Assembly: GCF_014899185.1 (NCBI RefSeq)
Contig: NZ_CP045201.1
Span: 4,069,501 to 4,133,500 of the forward strand
Reading direction: 5' to 3'
DNA length: 64,000 bases
Source: Pseudooceanicola spongiae
GTDB lineage: Bacteria > Pseudomonadota > Alphaproteobacteria > Rhodobacterales > Rhodobacteraceae
Positions 10,655-19,412 of this stretch are shown here, piece by piece. The first letter of the stretch is position 1, and each line of letters begins with the position of its first letter. A program made the translations under genes and the position numbers. Under the pieces are notes generated by a model, which did no database searches, was not told where the DNA came from, and saw only the letters and a program-made list of their open reading frames with translations.

Positions 10655-11663
10655 AACCGCCCTGTCCCCCGCCGCCACCCAGCGGCGCGACCCCCGCCAG
10701 ATCCCCGACCGCCTGACCACCCGAGGCCAGCGCGTGCTGAAGTCGTGGGAGGCGCTGTTGCTGCTGGTCGGCATCGCGATCTTCATCGCCAACTGCTTTG
10801 CCTCGCCCTATTTCCTGTCGCCGTGGAGCCTGTCGGACGCCACCTTCAACTTTACCGAAAAGGCGATGATCGCCTTCGCCATGGCACTGCTGATCATCTC
10901 GGGCGAGATTGACCTCTCGGTCGCGGCGATCATCGCACTGGCCTCTACCGCCATGGGCGCCGCGGCGACCGCAGGCTTCGGCACGCCGGTTCTGGTCGGC
11001 ATCGGCCTTGGCACGGGGCTGCTTTGCGGCGTGTTCAACGGCGTCCTCGTGACCCGCCTCGGTCTGCCCTCCATCGTTGTCACCATCGGCACGATGAGCC
11101 TGTTTCGCGGCCTCTCCTATATCGTGCTGGGCGACGGCGCCTATCGCGGCTACCCCGAGAGCTTCGCCTTCTTCGGGCAGGGCTACGTCTTCTGGGTGGT
11201 GTCGTTCGAGTTCGTGCTGTTCGCCGTCCTCGCCGTGATCTTCACCGTGCTGCTGCACAAGACCAACTTCGGGCGGGCGGTGTTTTCCATCGGCAACAAC
11301 GCCACCGCCTCGCTGTTTTCGGGCGTGCGGGTGCCGCGGGTCAAGATGATGCTGTTCCTGCTGACTGGCGTGATGAGCGGCGTTGCCGCGATCTGTCTGA
11401 CCTCGCGCCTCGGCTCGACCCGCCCCTCGATCGGGCTGGGGATGGAGCTGGAGGTCGTCACCATGGTCGTGCTCGGTGGTGTCAGCATCCTTGGCGGCTC
11501 AGGCTCGATCCCCGGCGTGGTCATCGCGGCCTTTGTGCTGGGTCTGCTGACCTTTGGCCTTGGGTTGCTGAACGTGCCCGGCATCGTCATCTCGATCTTC
11601 ACCGGCGCGCTGCTGATCGGCGTCATCGCCCTGCCGCGCCTTATTCAGAAATGGAGGGGCTGA
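10641..11663 (+). CDS. rhaQ: Rhamnose ABC transporter permease 2
   Basis: A 340-residue RbsC-family membrane permease and partner of RhaP, with the conserved [17 protein letters not shown] segment near the C-terminus. The ATG at 10641 is placed 8 bases after a GGAG and preferred to the ATG at 10635, which is too close to it. Its TGA shares a base with the rhaU ATG, so the operon is translationally coupled throughout. Confidence 0.91.
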   Translation: MSLSETALSPAATQRRDPRQIPDRLTTRGQRVLKSWEALLLLVGIAIFIANCFASPYFLSPWSLSDATFNFTEKAMIAFAMALLIISGEIDLSVAAIIALASTAMGAAATAGFGTPVLVGIGLGTGLLCGVFNGVLVTRLGLPSIVVTIGTMSLFRGLSYIVLGDGAYRGYPESFAFFGQGYVFWVVSFEFVLFAVLAVIFTVLLHKTNFGRAVFSIGNNATASLFSGVRVPRVKMMLFLLTGVMSGVAAICLTSRLGSTRPSIGLGMELEVVTMVVLGGVSILGGSGSIPGVVIAAFVLGLLTFGLGLLNVPGIVISIFTGALLIGVIALPRLIQKWRG

Positions 11664-11977
11664 TGCAAAAGCACGCCTTCAAGATGCGCCTCAACCCCGG
11701 GTGCCGCGCAGAATACGAACGGCGTCATGACGAGATCTGGCCAGACCTGTCGGCGCTGCTGAAAGAGGCGGGCGTCTCCGACTACTCGATCCACTTCGAC
11801 GCAGAGACGGACACGCTGTTTGCCGTCCTGTGGCGGCGCGACGATCACGGCATGGCGGCGTTGCCGGATCATCCGGTGATGCAGAAATGGTGGGCGCATA
11901 TGGCCGACATCATGGCGACCAACCCCGACAATTCGCCGGTCGCGACCGACCTGCCCATGCTCTTTCACATGGCCTGA
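11663..11977 (+). CDS. rhaU: L-rhamnose mutarotase
   Basis: A 104-residue ferredoxin-like alpha/beta-barrel protein that interconverts alpha and beta anomers of L-rhamnose to feed the isomerase. Y18, H22 and Y41 (in [12 protein letters not shown] and DYSIHFD) coincide with the catalytic and substrate residues of the E. coli enzyme. A WWAHM segment follows near residue 76. It lies between the importer and the kinase, as in rhizobial rha operons. Confidence 0.93.
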   Translation: MQKHAFKMRLNPGCRAEYERRHDEIWPDLSALLKEAGVSDYSIHFDAETDTLFAVLWRRDDHGMAALPDHPVMQKWWAHMADIMATNPDNSPVATDLPMLFHMA

Positions 11978-11982
11978 TCCGC

Positions 11983-13359
11983 ATGACCCGTCCCCGCCAT
12001 ATCGCCGTCATCGACGTCGGCAAGACCAACGCCAAGCTGGCGCTGGTCGAGGCGGGCTCCCTGCGCGAGCTCGACGTCGTCACCCGCCCCAACACCGTGC
12101 TGGCAGGGCCGCCCTACGCGCATTTCGATCTTGAGGGGCACTGGGCCTTCTTCCTCGTCCACCTCGCGCGGTTTCACACGGACCATGGGATCGATGCGAT
12201 TTCGATCACCACGCATGGCGCTTCGATCGTGCTGCTGGACGGGCAGGGCGGGCTCGCCACCCCGATGCTGGATTACGAGGATACCGGCCCCGACACCCAG
12301 TCCGCCGCCTACAACGCGCTCCGCCCCGGCTTTGCCGAAACCGGATCGCCGCGTCTGCCTGCCGGGCTGAACGTCGGGGCCCAGCTGCATTGGCTGTTCG
12401 CCCGCGATCCCGATCTGCTGGAGCGCACCGCTCATATCGTCACCTATCCGCAATACTGGGGCGCGCGGCTGACCGGCAATTACGCCACCGACGTCACATC
12501 CCTCGGCTGTCACACTGACCTGTGGACTCCTTGGGAGGGCGCGTTTTCCCCCCTCGTCGACCGCCTCGGCATCCGCGACAAGATCGCCCCCGCGCTGCAT
12601 TCCGGTGACACCCTCGGCACCCTGCGCCCCGATCTGGCGGCGCTGACCGGGCTGCCGGACAGCACGCCGGTAACCTGTGGCATCCACGATTCCAACGCCT
12701 CGCTCTATCCTCATGTCGCGGCGCGCAAGGGCGCTTTCTCGGTCGTCTCCACCGGCACATGGGTTATCGCGATGTCGATCGGCGGCGATCCCGTCAGCCT
12801 GGACGCCGCGCGCGACACGCTGGTCAACGTGAACGCCCTTGGCCAGCCGGTGCCCTCGTCCCGCTTCATGGGCGGGCGTGAATACGAACTGATCCGCCGC
12901 GACGCGCCCCCCGCCACCGCAGCCGACTACGCCACTGCCCTGCAAGGCGCGCTGCTGCTGCCCTCGGTCGAGCCGACCTCCGGTCCCTTCCAAGGTCGCC
13001 AGATGCGGTGGAGCGGCGACGAGCCGCAAGGCGCCCCGCGCATGCTGGCGCTGTCGTGGTACCTGGCGTTGATGACCGACACCTGCCTCGGCCTTGTCGG
13101 TGCGCGCGGCCCGGTGATCGTCGAGGGGCCGTTCGCGCGCAACCCTGACTACCTCGCCATGCTGGCCGCCCTGCGCACCGAGGGGGTCGAGACCGCCTCC
13201 TCGGCCACCGGCACCGCTGCCGGGGCCGCGCTATTGGCACAAAAGAACACCGCGCCGCCCGACACGGCAACGGTGCCGCGCCCGAAGGATCGCGCGGCGC
13301 TGATCGCCTATGCCAAGCGCTGGCAAGCGGCCGTGGAGCAGGTCGCTACGATGGCCTGA
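11983..13359 (+). CDS. rhaK: L-rhamnulose kinase, FGGY family
   Basis: A 458-residue sugar kinase with the N-terminal phosphate-binding loop VIDVGKTNAKLALV and a second actin-like half holding STGTWVIAMS and EGPFARN. It should phosphorylate L-rhamnulose at O-1 for RhaD. In rhizobia the equivalent RhaK is also needed for rhamnose transport (established for that genus, inferred here). Last gene of the operon; it converges on mntP with 4 bases between stops. Confidence 0.92.
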   Translation: MTRPRHIAVIDVGKTNAKLALVEAGSLRELDVVTRPNTVLAGPPYAHFDLEGHWAFFLVHLARFHTDHGIDAISITTHGASIVLLDGQGGLATPMLDYEDTGPDTQSAAYNALRPGFAETGSPRLPAGLNVGAQLHWLFARDPDLLERTAHIVTYPQYWGARLTGNYATDVTSLGCHTDLWTPWEGAFSPLVDRLGIRDKIAPALHSGDTLGTLRPDLAALTGLPDSTPVTCGIHDSNASLYPHVAARKGAFSVVSTGTWVIAMSIGGDPVSLDAARDTLVNVNALGQPVPSSRFMGGREYELIRRDAPPATAADYATALQGALLLPSVEPTSGPFQGRQMRWSGDEPQGAPRMLALSWYLALMTDTCLGLVGARGPVIVEGPFARNPDYLAMLAALRTEGVETASSATGTAAGAALLAQKNTAPPDTATVPRPKDRAALIAYAKRWQAAVEQVATMA

Positions 13360-13363
13360 AGTG

Positions 13364-13924
13364 TCACGCGCTCAGATGCGTCAGCAGCACGCCGCCGCCC
13401 ATGCAGATCAGCGCCACACCGCCCAAGGCCTCGGCCGCCCGGCCAAAGCGCACGCCCAGAAACCGCCCCGCCATCAGGCCCGCCGTCGCCATGCAGGTGG
13501 TCGCGACGCCAATCGCCACTGCCACCGTCAGGATATGCACATCGGCAAAGGCCAGCGACACGCCGACAGCCATCGCATCAACCGAGGTGCCAAAGGCCGT
13601 CGCCAGCAAAGCCCAGAAGCTGCCCCGCGCGGGCAATGCGGCGTCCTTAGGGCCCTGAAGCGCCGACAGGATCATCCGCAGGCCGACCCCGCCCAGCAGC
13701 GCGAAGGCGATCCAGTGATCGACGACTGCGACATAGCGGCTGGCGGCGATCCCCAAGGCCCAGCCGATCAGGGGCGTCACCGCCTCGGCCAGACCAAAGA
13801 TCAGCCCGGTGCGCAGCGCGCGCGCCAGCCCCGGTTGCTGTCGTGTCGCACCCCGTCCGAGCGCGGCTATGAAGGCGTCGACCGACAGGCTGAGGGCCAG
13901 AATGCCAATGCTGACGGGTGTCAT
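13364..13924 (-). CDS. mntP: Manganese efflux pump MntP
   Basis: A 186-residue inner-membrane protein with about six hydrophobic helices and the duplicated MntP motif carrying acidic residues (LSLSVDAFIAALGRG and FGTSVDAMAVGVSLAF). It exports Mn(II) and relieves manganese toxicity. The ATG at 13924 fits the family start; the frame stays open upstream but that part reads through the leader. It lies downstream of a structured leader. Confidence 0.9.
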   Translation of the reverse strand: MTPVSIGILALSLSVDAFIAALGRGATRQQPGLARALRTGLIFGLAEAVTPLIGWALGIAASRYVAVVDHWIAFALLGGVGLRMILSALQGPKDAALPARGSFWALLATAFGTSVDAMAVGVSLAFADVHILTVAVAIGVATTCMATAGLMAGRFLGVRFGRAAEALGGVALICMGGGVLLTHLSA

Positions 13925-14036
13925 GGGCCGTATCCTGTCTGCGAAGATGCAAAAGACGCCACCCGGTGGGGCAGCGTCGTCTGGGGCATCTGATTGCTTT
14001 GGTCGCATCTGTTAGGCGTGGTGCCAACAAGTGTCA
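13925..14036 (-). promoter_or_regulatory. mntP promoter and structured leader
   Basis: Reading on the minus strand, TTGACA (14036-14031), 17 bases and TAACAG give a sigma-70-like promoter. The leader then carries AGATGC twice (14010-14005 and 13991-13986), a hairpin (AGACG...CCACC GG GTGG CGTCT) ending in TTTT at 13954-13951, and GCATCT (13950-13945). GCATCT can pair with either AGATGC copy. It looks like an attenuator. The GGGGAGUA element of the yybP-ykoY manganese riboswitch was not found. Confidence 0.45.
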
Positions 14037-14116
14037 ATCAATTCAATGGTCTATAGAATGAGACGCATTCGCAACTGGTCTGCTTTGGCGCGTGTGGATC
14101 AGGCCTCGTTCGCGTC

Positions 14117-15076
14117 TTATCTCGCCAGCAGCTTCAGCACATGGGCCGGGCCGGTGGGCACGATCCCCGACGGGTTCAGCGCCTTGATCGAGTAATAGCC
14201 GCGCGTGATGTGGTCCATGTTCACCGTCTCGGCGACGCCGGGCAGGGCCAGCACGTTCTCCATCAGCGCCTGCAGCTTGGGGTAATCCGCGATGCGGGCG
14301 CGGTTGGTCTTGAAGATCCCGTGATAGGCCGCGTCAAAGCGGATCAGCGTCACGAACAGGCGCACATCGGCTTCAGTCACCGCATCGCCGAACAGGAAAT
14401 CGCCCGCCACCCGCGCCTCTAGCATGTCGAGCGTTTCGAACACGCCCTCGACCGCCTCGTCATAGGCCTGCTGCGAACTGGCAAAGCCCGACTTGTAGAC
14501 GCCATTGTTCAGCCTGTCATAGAGCACCGGATTCAGCGCGTCGATCTCAGGGCGTAGCGCTTCGGGATAGAGGTCAACCGTGCCCGGCACCAGCCCCTCA
14601 AACGCGGTGTTCAGCATCCGCAGGATATCGGCGCTCTCGTTGTTGACGATGACGCCCTGCTGTTCATCCCAGAGCACCGGCACCGTGGCGCGACCCGTAA
14701 AGACTGGGTCCACGCGGGTGTAGATCTGGTGCATGAACTGCGCGCCAAACAGCGGATCTTCGTCCGCGCCGGGATAGCCGCCAAACGACCAGCCCTGATC
14801 CCCCAGCACGGGCGACACCACCGTCACCGCGATCATGTCCTCCAACCCCTTGAGCTTGCGCGCAATCAGTGCCCGCGACGCCCAAGGGCAGATCAGCGCC
14901 ACATAGAGACGATAGCGCCCGGCCTCGGCCTTGAAGCCTGCCTCGCCCGTCGGACCGGCGGCGCCATCCGGCGTGATCCAGTTGCGGAAAGAGGAGGTCT
15001 GGCGGACAAAGCGCCCCTCGGCATCCTTGGCCTGCACAGGGGTCCAGTCGCTTGCCCATTTTCCGTTGACCAGCAT
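14117..15076 (-). CDS. Glutathionyl-hydroquinone reductase (Xi-class GST, YqjG/ECM4 type)
   Basis: A 319-residue glutathione S-transferase of the Xi class. The catalytic cysteine is C63 in LICPWASRAL, equivalent to the CPWA motif of YqjG/PcpF. These enzymes reduce glutathionyl-hydroquinones formed from quinones. The ATG at 15076 sits after GGAGAGGA. A GTG six codons earlier is possible. Confidence 0.92.
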   Translation of the reverse strand: MLVNGKWASDWTPVQAKDAEGRFVRQTSSFRNWITPDGAAGPTGEAGFKAEAGRYRLYVALICPWASRALIARKLKGLEDMIAVTVVSPVLGDQGWSFGGYPGADEDPLFGAQFMHQIYTRVDPVFTGRATVPVLWDEQQGVIVNNESADILRMLNTAFEGLVPGTVDLYPEALRPEIDALNPVLYDRLNNGVYKSGFASSQQAYDEAVEGVFETLDMLEARVAGDFLFGDAVTEADVRLFVTLIRFDAAYHGIFKTNRARIADYPKLQALMENVLALPGVAETVNMDHITRGYYSIKALNPSGIVPTGPAHVLKLLAR

Positions 15077-15110
15077 CGTCTCAATCCTCTCCACTTTACC
15101 GTTCAGACAT

Positions 15111-15145
15111 AAAAAACGCCCGCCCCGAGCATGTCGGGACGGGCG
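15111..15145 (-). terminator. Intrinsic terminator after doxX
   Basis: On the minus strand CGCCCGTCCCGA pairs, with one mismatch, with TCGGGGCGGGCG, followed by TTTTTT. It lies 12 bases past the doxX stop and before the glutathionyl-hydroquinone reductase start, separating the two units. Confidence 0.88.
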
Positions 15146-15156
15146 CTTTGGCAGGA

Positions 15157-15570
15157 TCAGATCTTGGTTTTACGACCCAGCGGGAACAGCGCATAGGCCC
15201 CATCCCCAAGACCGGCGATTGCGGCCATCACGAAGGCCCACAGCACCGGGTATTCCCAGCCACCACCGGCATTGGAGAAGGTGAAGCCGTTGCCGCCGTG
15301 ACCGAACAGCGCCGCGCCCAGCAGGACGGGAACCATGATCAGCGCGACCAGACGGGTGCCGAGGCCGAGGACGAGGGCGATACCGCCGACGATCTCGATC
15401 ACCATCGTCACAACGCCGAGCCAGCCCGGCAGGCCGATCGACTGAAAGTAACCAGCGGTGCCGGCGGGGGTGAAGACGAACAGTTTGATCAGGCCGTGGG
15501 TCAGCATGTAAACGCCGGTGATCACGCGCAGCAGCAGCACGGCATAGGGTGCGGTTCTTGTATCAATCAT
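15157..15570 (-). CDS. DoxX family membrane protein
   Basis: A 137-residue protein with four predicted membrane helices, matching DoxX/DUF417-like quinol-oxidase-subunit-related proteins. The family's precise biochemical role in bacteria is unsettled; many respond to thiol or electrophile stress. It is transcribed divergently from a LysR regulator across a short region with a LysR-type box, and the next gene downstream is a quinone-detoxifying GST. Confidence 0.85.
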   Translation of the reverse strand: MIDTRTAPYAVLLLRVITGVYMLTHGLIKLFVFTPAGTAGYFQSIGLPGWLGVVTMVIEIVGGIALVLGLGTRLVALIMVPVLLGAALFGHGGNGFTFSNAGGGWEYPVLWAFVMAAIAGLGDGAYALFPLGRKTKI

Positions 15571-15680
15571 AACATTTACTCCGGTGCGCCAGAATGGCGC
15601 GTGGTTTTCAGATGTGCGTCAGCAGGGCACTGCAGCCCCTGTCGCGATGACCTTCTTATCGCGCAATCCCGCCCTCCATG

Positions 15681-15693
15681 ATATGGCGCATAT
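15681..15693. promoter_or_regulatory. Candidate LysR box
   Basis: ATATG-GCG-CATAT is a perfect interrupted palindrome of the T-N11-A type. It lies between the divergent doxX and lysR starts, 42 bases before the lysR ATG, which is typical of LysR self-regulation and control of the facing gene. Confidence 0.55.
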
Positions 15694-15734
15694 GTGGATT
15701 AACTTTCGCCAGTATGTTCCGAATAGGAGGGCCC

Positions 15735-16646
15735 ATGGATTTTCTCGACGGTATCCGCGTCTTTGTCGCTGCGGTCGACACCGGCTCTTTCGCGCAGGCC
15801 GGGGCGCGGTTGGGGATCTCGGGCAAGCTGGCGTCGAAATACATGGGCGCGCTTGAGGATCGCCTTGGCACCCGGCTGTTGCAGCGCACCACCCGCAAGC
15901 TCGGCATGACAGCGGCGGGAGAGAGCCTCTATGCCCGCGCCCCCGCATGGCTGGACGAGCTTGAGGAGATGACCTCTGCCATCAACGAACCGGGGCGAGG
16001 GGTGACGGGCACGCTGCGCGTCTCGGCCCCGGTGATCTTTGGCGAGCATCATGTGCAACAGCTGCTGCGCCGGTTTCGCGCCCAGCACCCCGATCTGGTG
16101 GTCGACCTGCGCCTCACCGACGCCTACAGCGACCTCGCGAGCGAAGGCATCGACGCCGCGATCCGCATCGGCACCCTCTCCGACAGTGCGCTGATGTCGC
16201 GGCATCTGGGCAGCACCGGGCTGATGATCGGCGCGTCGCCCGCCTATCTCGCGGCGCATGGCACGCCACAGTGCCTCGACGATCTGGGCCGGCACGCCTG
16301 CATCCGCGACACCAACATCCGCAGCCGCGGCGGGTGGGAGCTGTCGGAGGGCGGCATCCTGCGCAAGATCGTGGTGCGCGGCCCCTATCTGGTCAATTCC
16401 GCCCGCGCCGCGCTGGAGCTGGCCGTGGCGGGCGAGGGCATCGTCATGTCGCCCGATTACGTCCTGGCCCCCGCCCTGCGCGAAGGCCGGCTGGTGCGCG
16501 TGCTGGCTGATGTCGAAGCCGCGCCGCTGGATATCCAGATCGTCTATCTGGCCGGGCGCAGCATGCCGCGCCGCCTGCGGGCCTTCCTCGATTTCCTCTC
16601 CGTGCAGAAACGGGACCTCTTCGATCCGGGAATTGCGACCCTGTGA
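15735..16646 (+). CDS. LysR-family transcriptional regulator
   Basis: A 303-residue regulator with an N-terminal winged helix (SFAQAGARLGISGKLASKYM, about residues 19-38) and a LysR substrate-binding domain from about residue 90. It belongs to the CrgA/DsdC-like group that often controls a divergent oxidoreductase or DoxX gene. The ATG follows AGGAGG at 6 bases. The likely target is doxX. Confidence 0.9.
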   Translation: MDFLDGIRVFVAAVDTGSFAQAGARLGISGKLASKYMGALEDRLGTRLLQRTTRKLGMTAAGESLYARAPAWLDELEEMTSAINEPGRGVTGTLRVSAPVIFGEHHVQQLLRRFRAQHPDLVVDLRLTDAYSDLASEGIDAAIRIGTLSDSALMSRHLGSTGLMIGASPAYLAAHGTPQCLDDLGRHACIRDTNIRSRGGWELSEGGILRKIVVRGPYLVNSARAALELAVAGEGIVMSPDYVLAPALREGRLVRVLADVEAAPLDIQIVYLAGRSMPRRLRAFLDFLSVQKRDLFDPGIATL

Positions 16647-16737
16647 GCACAACTTATAGGCGTACCTTCGCAAAACATTGCAGAAACGCCGCTATCAATG
16701 GTACGAGACCCGACCAAACCGAACGGGGCCAGAGCTG

Positions 16738-17205
16738 ATGCTGCGAACTTTCTGGGAAAATGTCATATCGCCGCTGATTTCGCGGCCCAGCCGCTTTCAG
16801 GTCGCGGCGCTTTGCTACCGCAGGCTCGGGGGCGAGGTGCAGGTGCTTGTGATCACCTCCCGCGACACCGGCCGCTGGATCCTGCCCAAGGGCTGGCCGA
16901 AACGCGGCTATGATGCCGGTGGCACCGCGCTTGAGGAAGCCTGGGAAGAGGCCGGCGTCAAATCCGATGGCGCGCCGCCACGCCTGATCGGCACCTACCG
17001 CTATGACAAACGCCTCAAGGGCGGCGTCCCCGTCACCACGGATGTCGAGGTCTTCGCGATCCGTGTCATCAAGCTGCTTGACGACTTCCCCGAGGTCGGC
17101 GAACGCACCCGCGAATGGATGACCCCTGAAGACGCCGCCGAGGTCGTCGATGAAACCGGCCTGAAGGCGCTGTTGCGCGACCTGCCGGTGACACTCTCGG
17201 ACTGA
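16738..17205 (+). CDS. NUDIX hydrolase, diphosphoinositol-polyphosphate-phosphatase-like
   Basis: A 155-residue Nudix protein. The Nudix box spans about residues 52-74 (GWPKRGYDAGGTALEEAWEE then AGV). E67, E70 and E71 are kept, but the first consensus Glu is Tyr and the consensus Arg is Glu. The KGWPK...EEAWEEAG pattern resembles the DIPP/Aps group that cleaves diadenosine or inositol pyrophosphates; the substrate is unknown. A TTG start at 16678 is possible. It precedes a phosphate transporter by 91 bases. Confidence 0.82.
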   Translation: MLRTFWENVISPLISRPSRFQVAALCYRRLGGEVQVLVITSRDTGRWILPKGWPKRGYDAGGTALEEAWEEAGVKSDGAPPRLIGTYRYDKRLKGGVPVTTDVEVFAIRVIKLLDDFPEVGERTREWMTPEDAAEVVDETGLKALLRDLPVTLSD

Positions 17206-17296
17206 CGGCGTAAAGGCTGGCCAATCTGCGCGGCACGAAGGCGTGCCCCGCCGCCCCCCTGCGCCCTCAAACGATAGCACAAACGGAACAAGAACC

Positions 17297-18778
17297 TTGC
17301 CAGAGCCGACCAACAATTATCAGTGGCAGACGCTAGACCGCGATCTGAACCGTTTCTCGCGGGTTGAATATGCCACCAACTACGTCTCTCGCCCACTGGT
17401 CGGGGTGGGGGTCTCGCTTGTGTTCATCGTGCTGGCCACGCTGGCGGCGGCCCTGATCATCGGACGCGAGCCGGGCTCGCTCATCGTGATCGCGGCAGCA
17501 GCCTTCGGCGCCTATATGGCGCTCAACATCGGCGCCAATGACGTGGCCAACAACATGGGGCCCGCGGTCGGGGCCAATGCGCTGTCGATGTTCGGCGCCA
17601 TCGCCATCGCGGCGATCTTTGAAAGCGCCGGGGCGCTGCTGGCCGGCGGCGATGTCGTCTCGACCATCTCCAAGGGCATCATCGACCCCTCCAGCGTCGC
17701 CACCACCCGCGTCTTTGTCTGGGCGATGATGTCGGCGCTGCTTTCGGCGGCGATCTGGGTCAACCTCGCCACTTGGATCGGCGCACCGGTCTCTACCACC
17801 CACTCCGTCGTCGGCGGCGTCATGGGGGCAGGGGTCGCGGCGGCAGGCTTTGGCGCGGTGCAATGGGGCACGATGGGGGCCATTGCCGCCAGCTGGGTGA
17901 TCTCGCCCCTGCTCGGTGGCATCATCGCCGCCGCCATGCTCGCCTTCATCAAATCCCGCATCATCTATGCTGAGGACAAGATCGCTGCGGCCCGCAAATG
18001 GGTGCCGGTTCTGATCGGCCTGATGACCGCAGCCTTTGCCACCTACCTTGCCCTAAAAGGCCTCAAGCACCTGTTCGAAGTCACCATGGGCCAGGCCCTG
18101 CTGATCGGCGCAGGCCTCGGTCTGGGCAGCTGGCTCGTCGCGATCCCGCTGATCCGGCGCCAGTCACGCGGCCTTGAAAACCGCAACCGCTCGCTCAAGG
18201 TGCTGTTCGCCTTCCCGCTGGTCGCCTCGGCGGCTCTGCTGTCCTTTGCCCATGGCGCGAACGACGTGGCCAACGCTGTCGGCCCTCTGGCGGCGATCGT
18301 GCACGCCCAGCACTTCGGGGCAGCAGCAGGCGAAGTGGTGATCCCGATGTGGGTCATGGTGATCGGCGCCTTCGGCATCTCCTTCGGTCTGATCCTGTTC
18401 GGCCCGAAACTGATCCGCATGGTCGGCAACCAGATCACCAAGCTGAACCCGATGCGCGCCTATTGCGTCTCGCTCTCGGCGGCCCTGACGGTGATCCTCG
18501 CCTCCTGGCTCGGCCTGCCTGTCAGCTCGACCCATATCGCGGTGGGCGGCGTCTTCGGCGTCGGCTTTTACCGCGAATGGTACATGGAAAAGCGCGCCCG
18601 CTCCTCCGCTCAGGCCCGCCCCACTGTTCCGGGCCATGCCGCCGAGGAACGCCGCCGCCGCAAACTGGTGCGCCGCTCGCACTTCATGACGATCATCGCG
18701 GCTTGGGTGATCACTGTCCCCGCCGCCGCCCTGATGTCGGCACTCATGTTCCTGCTGCTCGGAGGCCTGCTCGGCTGA
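17297..18778 (+). CDS. PiT-family inorganic phosphate transporter
   Basis: A 493-residue polytopic permease with the duplicated PiT signature: GANDVANNMGPAVGANAL near residue 80 and HGANDVANAVGPLAAIV in the second half. It is an H+ or Na+-coupled phosphate symporter of low affinity. The N-terminal extension of about 40 residues before the first helix is longer than in E. coli PitA. The start is taken as TTG at 17297; a GTG at 17243 is the alternative. The preceding Nudix gene may be cotranscribed. Confidence 0.9.
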   Translation: MPEPTNNYQWQTLDRDLNRFSRVEYATNYVSRPLVGVGVSLVFIVLATLAAALIIGREPGSLIVIAAAAFGAYMALNIGANDVANNMGPAVGANALSMFGAIAIAAIFESAGALLAGGDVVSTISKGIIDPSSVATTRVFVWAMMSALLSAAIWVNLATWIGAPVSTTHSVVGGVMGAGVAAAGFGAVQWGTMGAIAASWVISPLLGGIIAAAMLAFIKSRIIYAEDKIAAARKWVPVLIGLMTAAFATYLALKGLKHLFEVTMGQALLIGAGLGLGSWLVAIPLIRRQSRGLENRNRSLKVLFAFPLVASAALLSFAHGANDVANAVGPLAAIVHAQHFGAAAGEVVIPMWVMVIGAFGISFGLILFGPKLIRMVGNQITKLNPMRAYCVSLSAALTVILASWLGLPVSSTHIAVGGVFGVGFYREWYMEKRARSSAQARPTVPGHAAEERRRRKLVRRSHFMTIIAAWVITVPAAALMSALMFLLLGGLLG

Positions 18779-18829
18779 CCGCCCGGATACCGTTCAGATA
18801 CCGACCGGATACCGACACTGCAATTTCGC
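18779..18829. repeat. Dispersed GATACCG element, copy 2
   Basis: Immediately after the phosphate transporter stop. CCCGGATACCG, TTCAGATACCG and ACCGGATACCG follow one another at 11-base steps and end near GCAATTTC. Same orientation as copy 1. Confidence 0.8.
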
Positions 18830-18876
18830 CCCTCAGAGGCCTAGCGCAGGCCGCATGAGACAAGCCCCCCCCTGTC

Positions 18877-18932
18877 ATCTTGCCCGAAATACTTCGGGGG
18901 AGGCCGCAGGCCGGGGGCAGCGCCCCCTGCGA
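18877..18932. repeat. Rhodobacterales-type GC-rich intergenic repeat
   Basis: Contains CGAAATACTTCGGGGGAGGC, then CGCAGGCCGGGGGCAGCGCC and CCCTGC. The core gggggaggccgcaggccgg recurs twice at 22806-22884. It forms internal stem-loops and lies between the phosphate transporter and the DUF983 gene. Confidence 0.75.
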
Positions 18933-19020
18933 CACTACATCCCCGCGTGTCCTGCCCTCTGCCCATTCAAACATGCCGCGAAAATGGATATATGGCGGGA
19001 TAACAACGACGGAGCATCCG

Positions 19021-19395
19021 ATGACAATGGTCACAGACATCCCCACCCGAGAGCTGAAGCCCGCCATGCTGCGCGGCGCCCGTGGTCGCTGCCCGCGTTG
19101 CGGCGAGGGGCATTTGTTCAGCAAATACCTCAAGATAGGCGATGCCTGTTCAGAGTGCGGCCTGGATCTGACACATCAGCGCACCGACGACGGTCCGGCC
19201 TATATCACCATCCTCATTGTCGGCCACGTCGGGGTCTTCATGCTGACGACGCTGTTTCACTACATGTCCGAGCACCCTCTGGCGCTGGCGCTGATCATGT
19301 CGACGGTGTGCTTTGGCCTGGCCCTGCTGATGCTGCCCCGGGTCAAAGGGGCCATGGTCGGTCTGCAGTGGGCCAAGCGGATGCACGGGTTTTAG
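19021..19395 (+). CDS. DUF983 family small membrane protein
   Basis: A 124-residue protein with an N-terminal zinc-ribbon-like pair of CxxC motifs (CPRCGEG and CSECGLD) followed by two hydrophobic helices, as in DUF983. Function unknown; members often occur near cytochrome oxidase genes. The ATG at 19021 has GGAG upstream. It converges on the 2-hydroxyacid dehydrogenase 17 bases away. Confidence 0.88.
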   Translation: MTMVTDIPTRELKPAMLRGARGRCPRCGEGHLFSKYLKIGDACSECGLDLTHQRTDDGPAYITILIVGHVGVFMLTTLFHYMSEHPLALALIMSTVCFGLALLMLPRVKGAMVGLQWAKRMHGF

Positions 19396-19412
19396 GTTTT
19401 TAAGTCAGGCCC

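Noticed and set aside
13925-14036. yybP-ykoY manganese riboswitch ahead of mntP
   Set aside because: The characteristic GGGGAGUA loop was looked for and not found; kept only as an unnamed structured leader.
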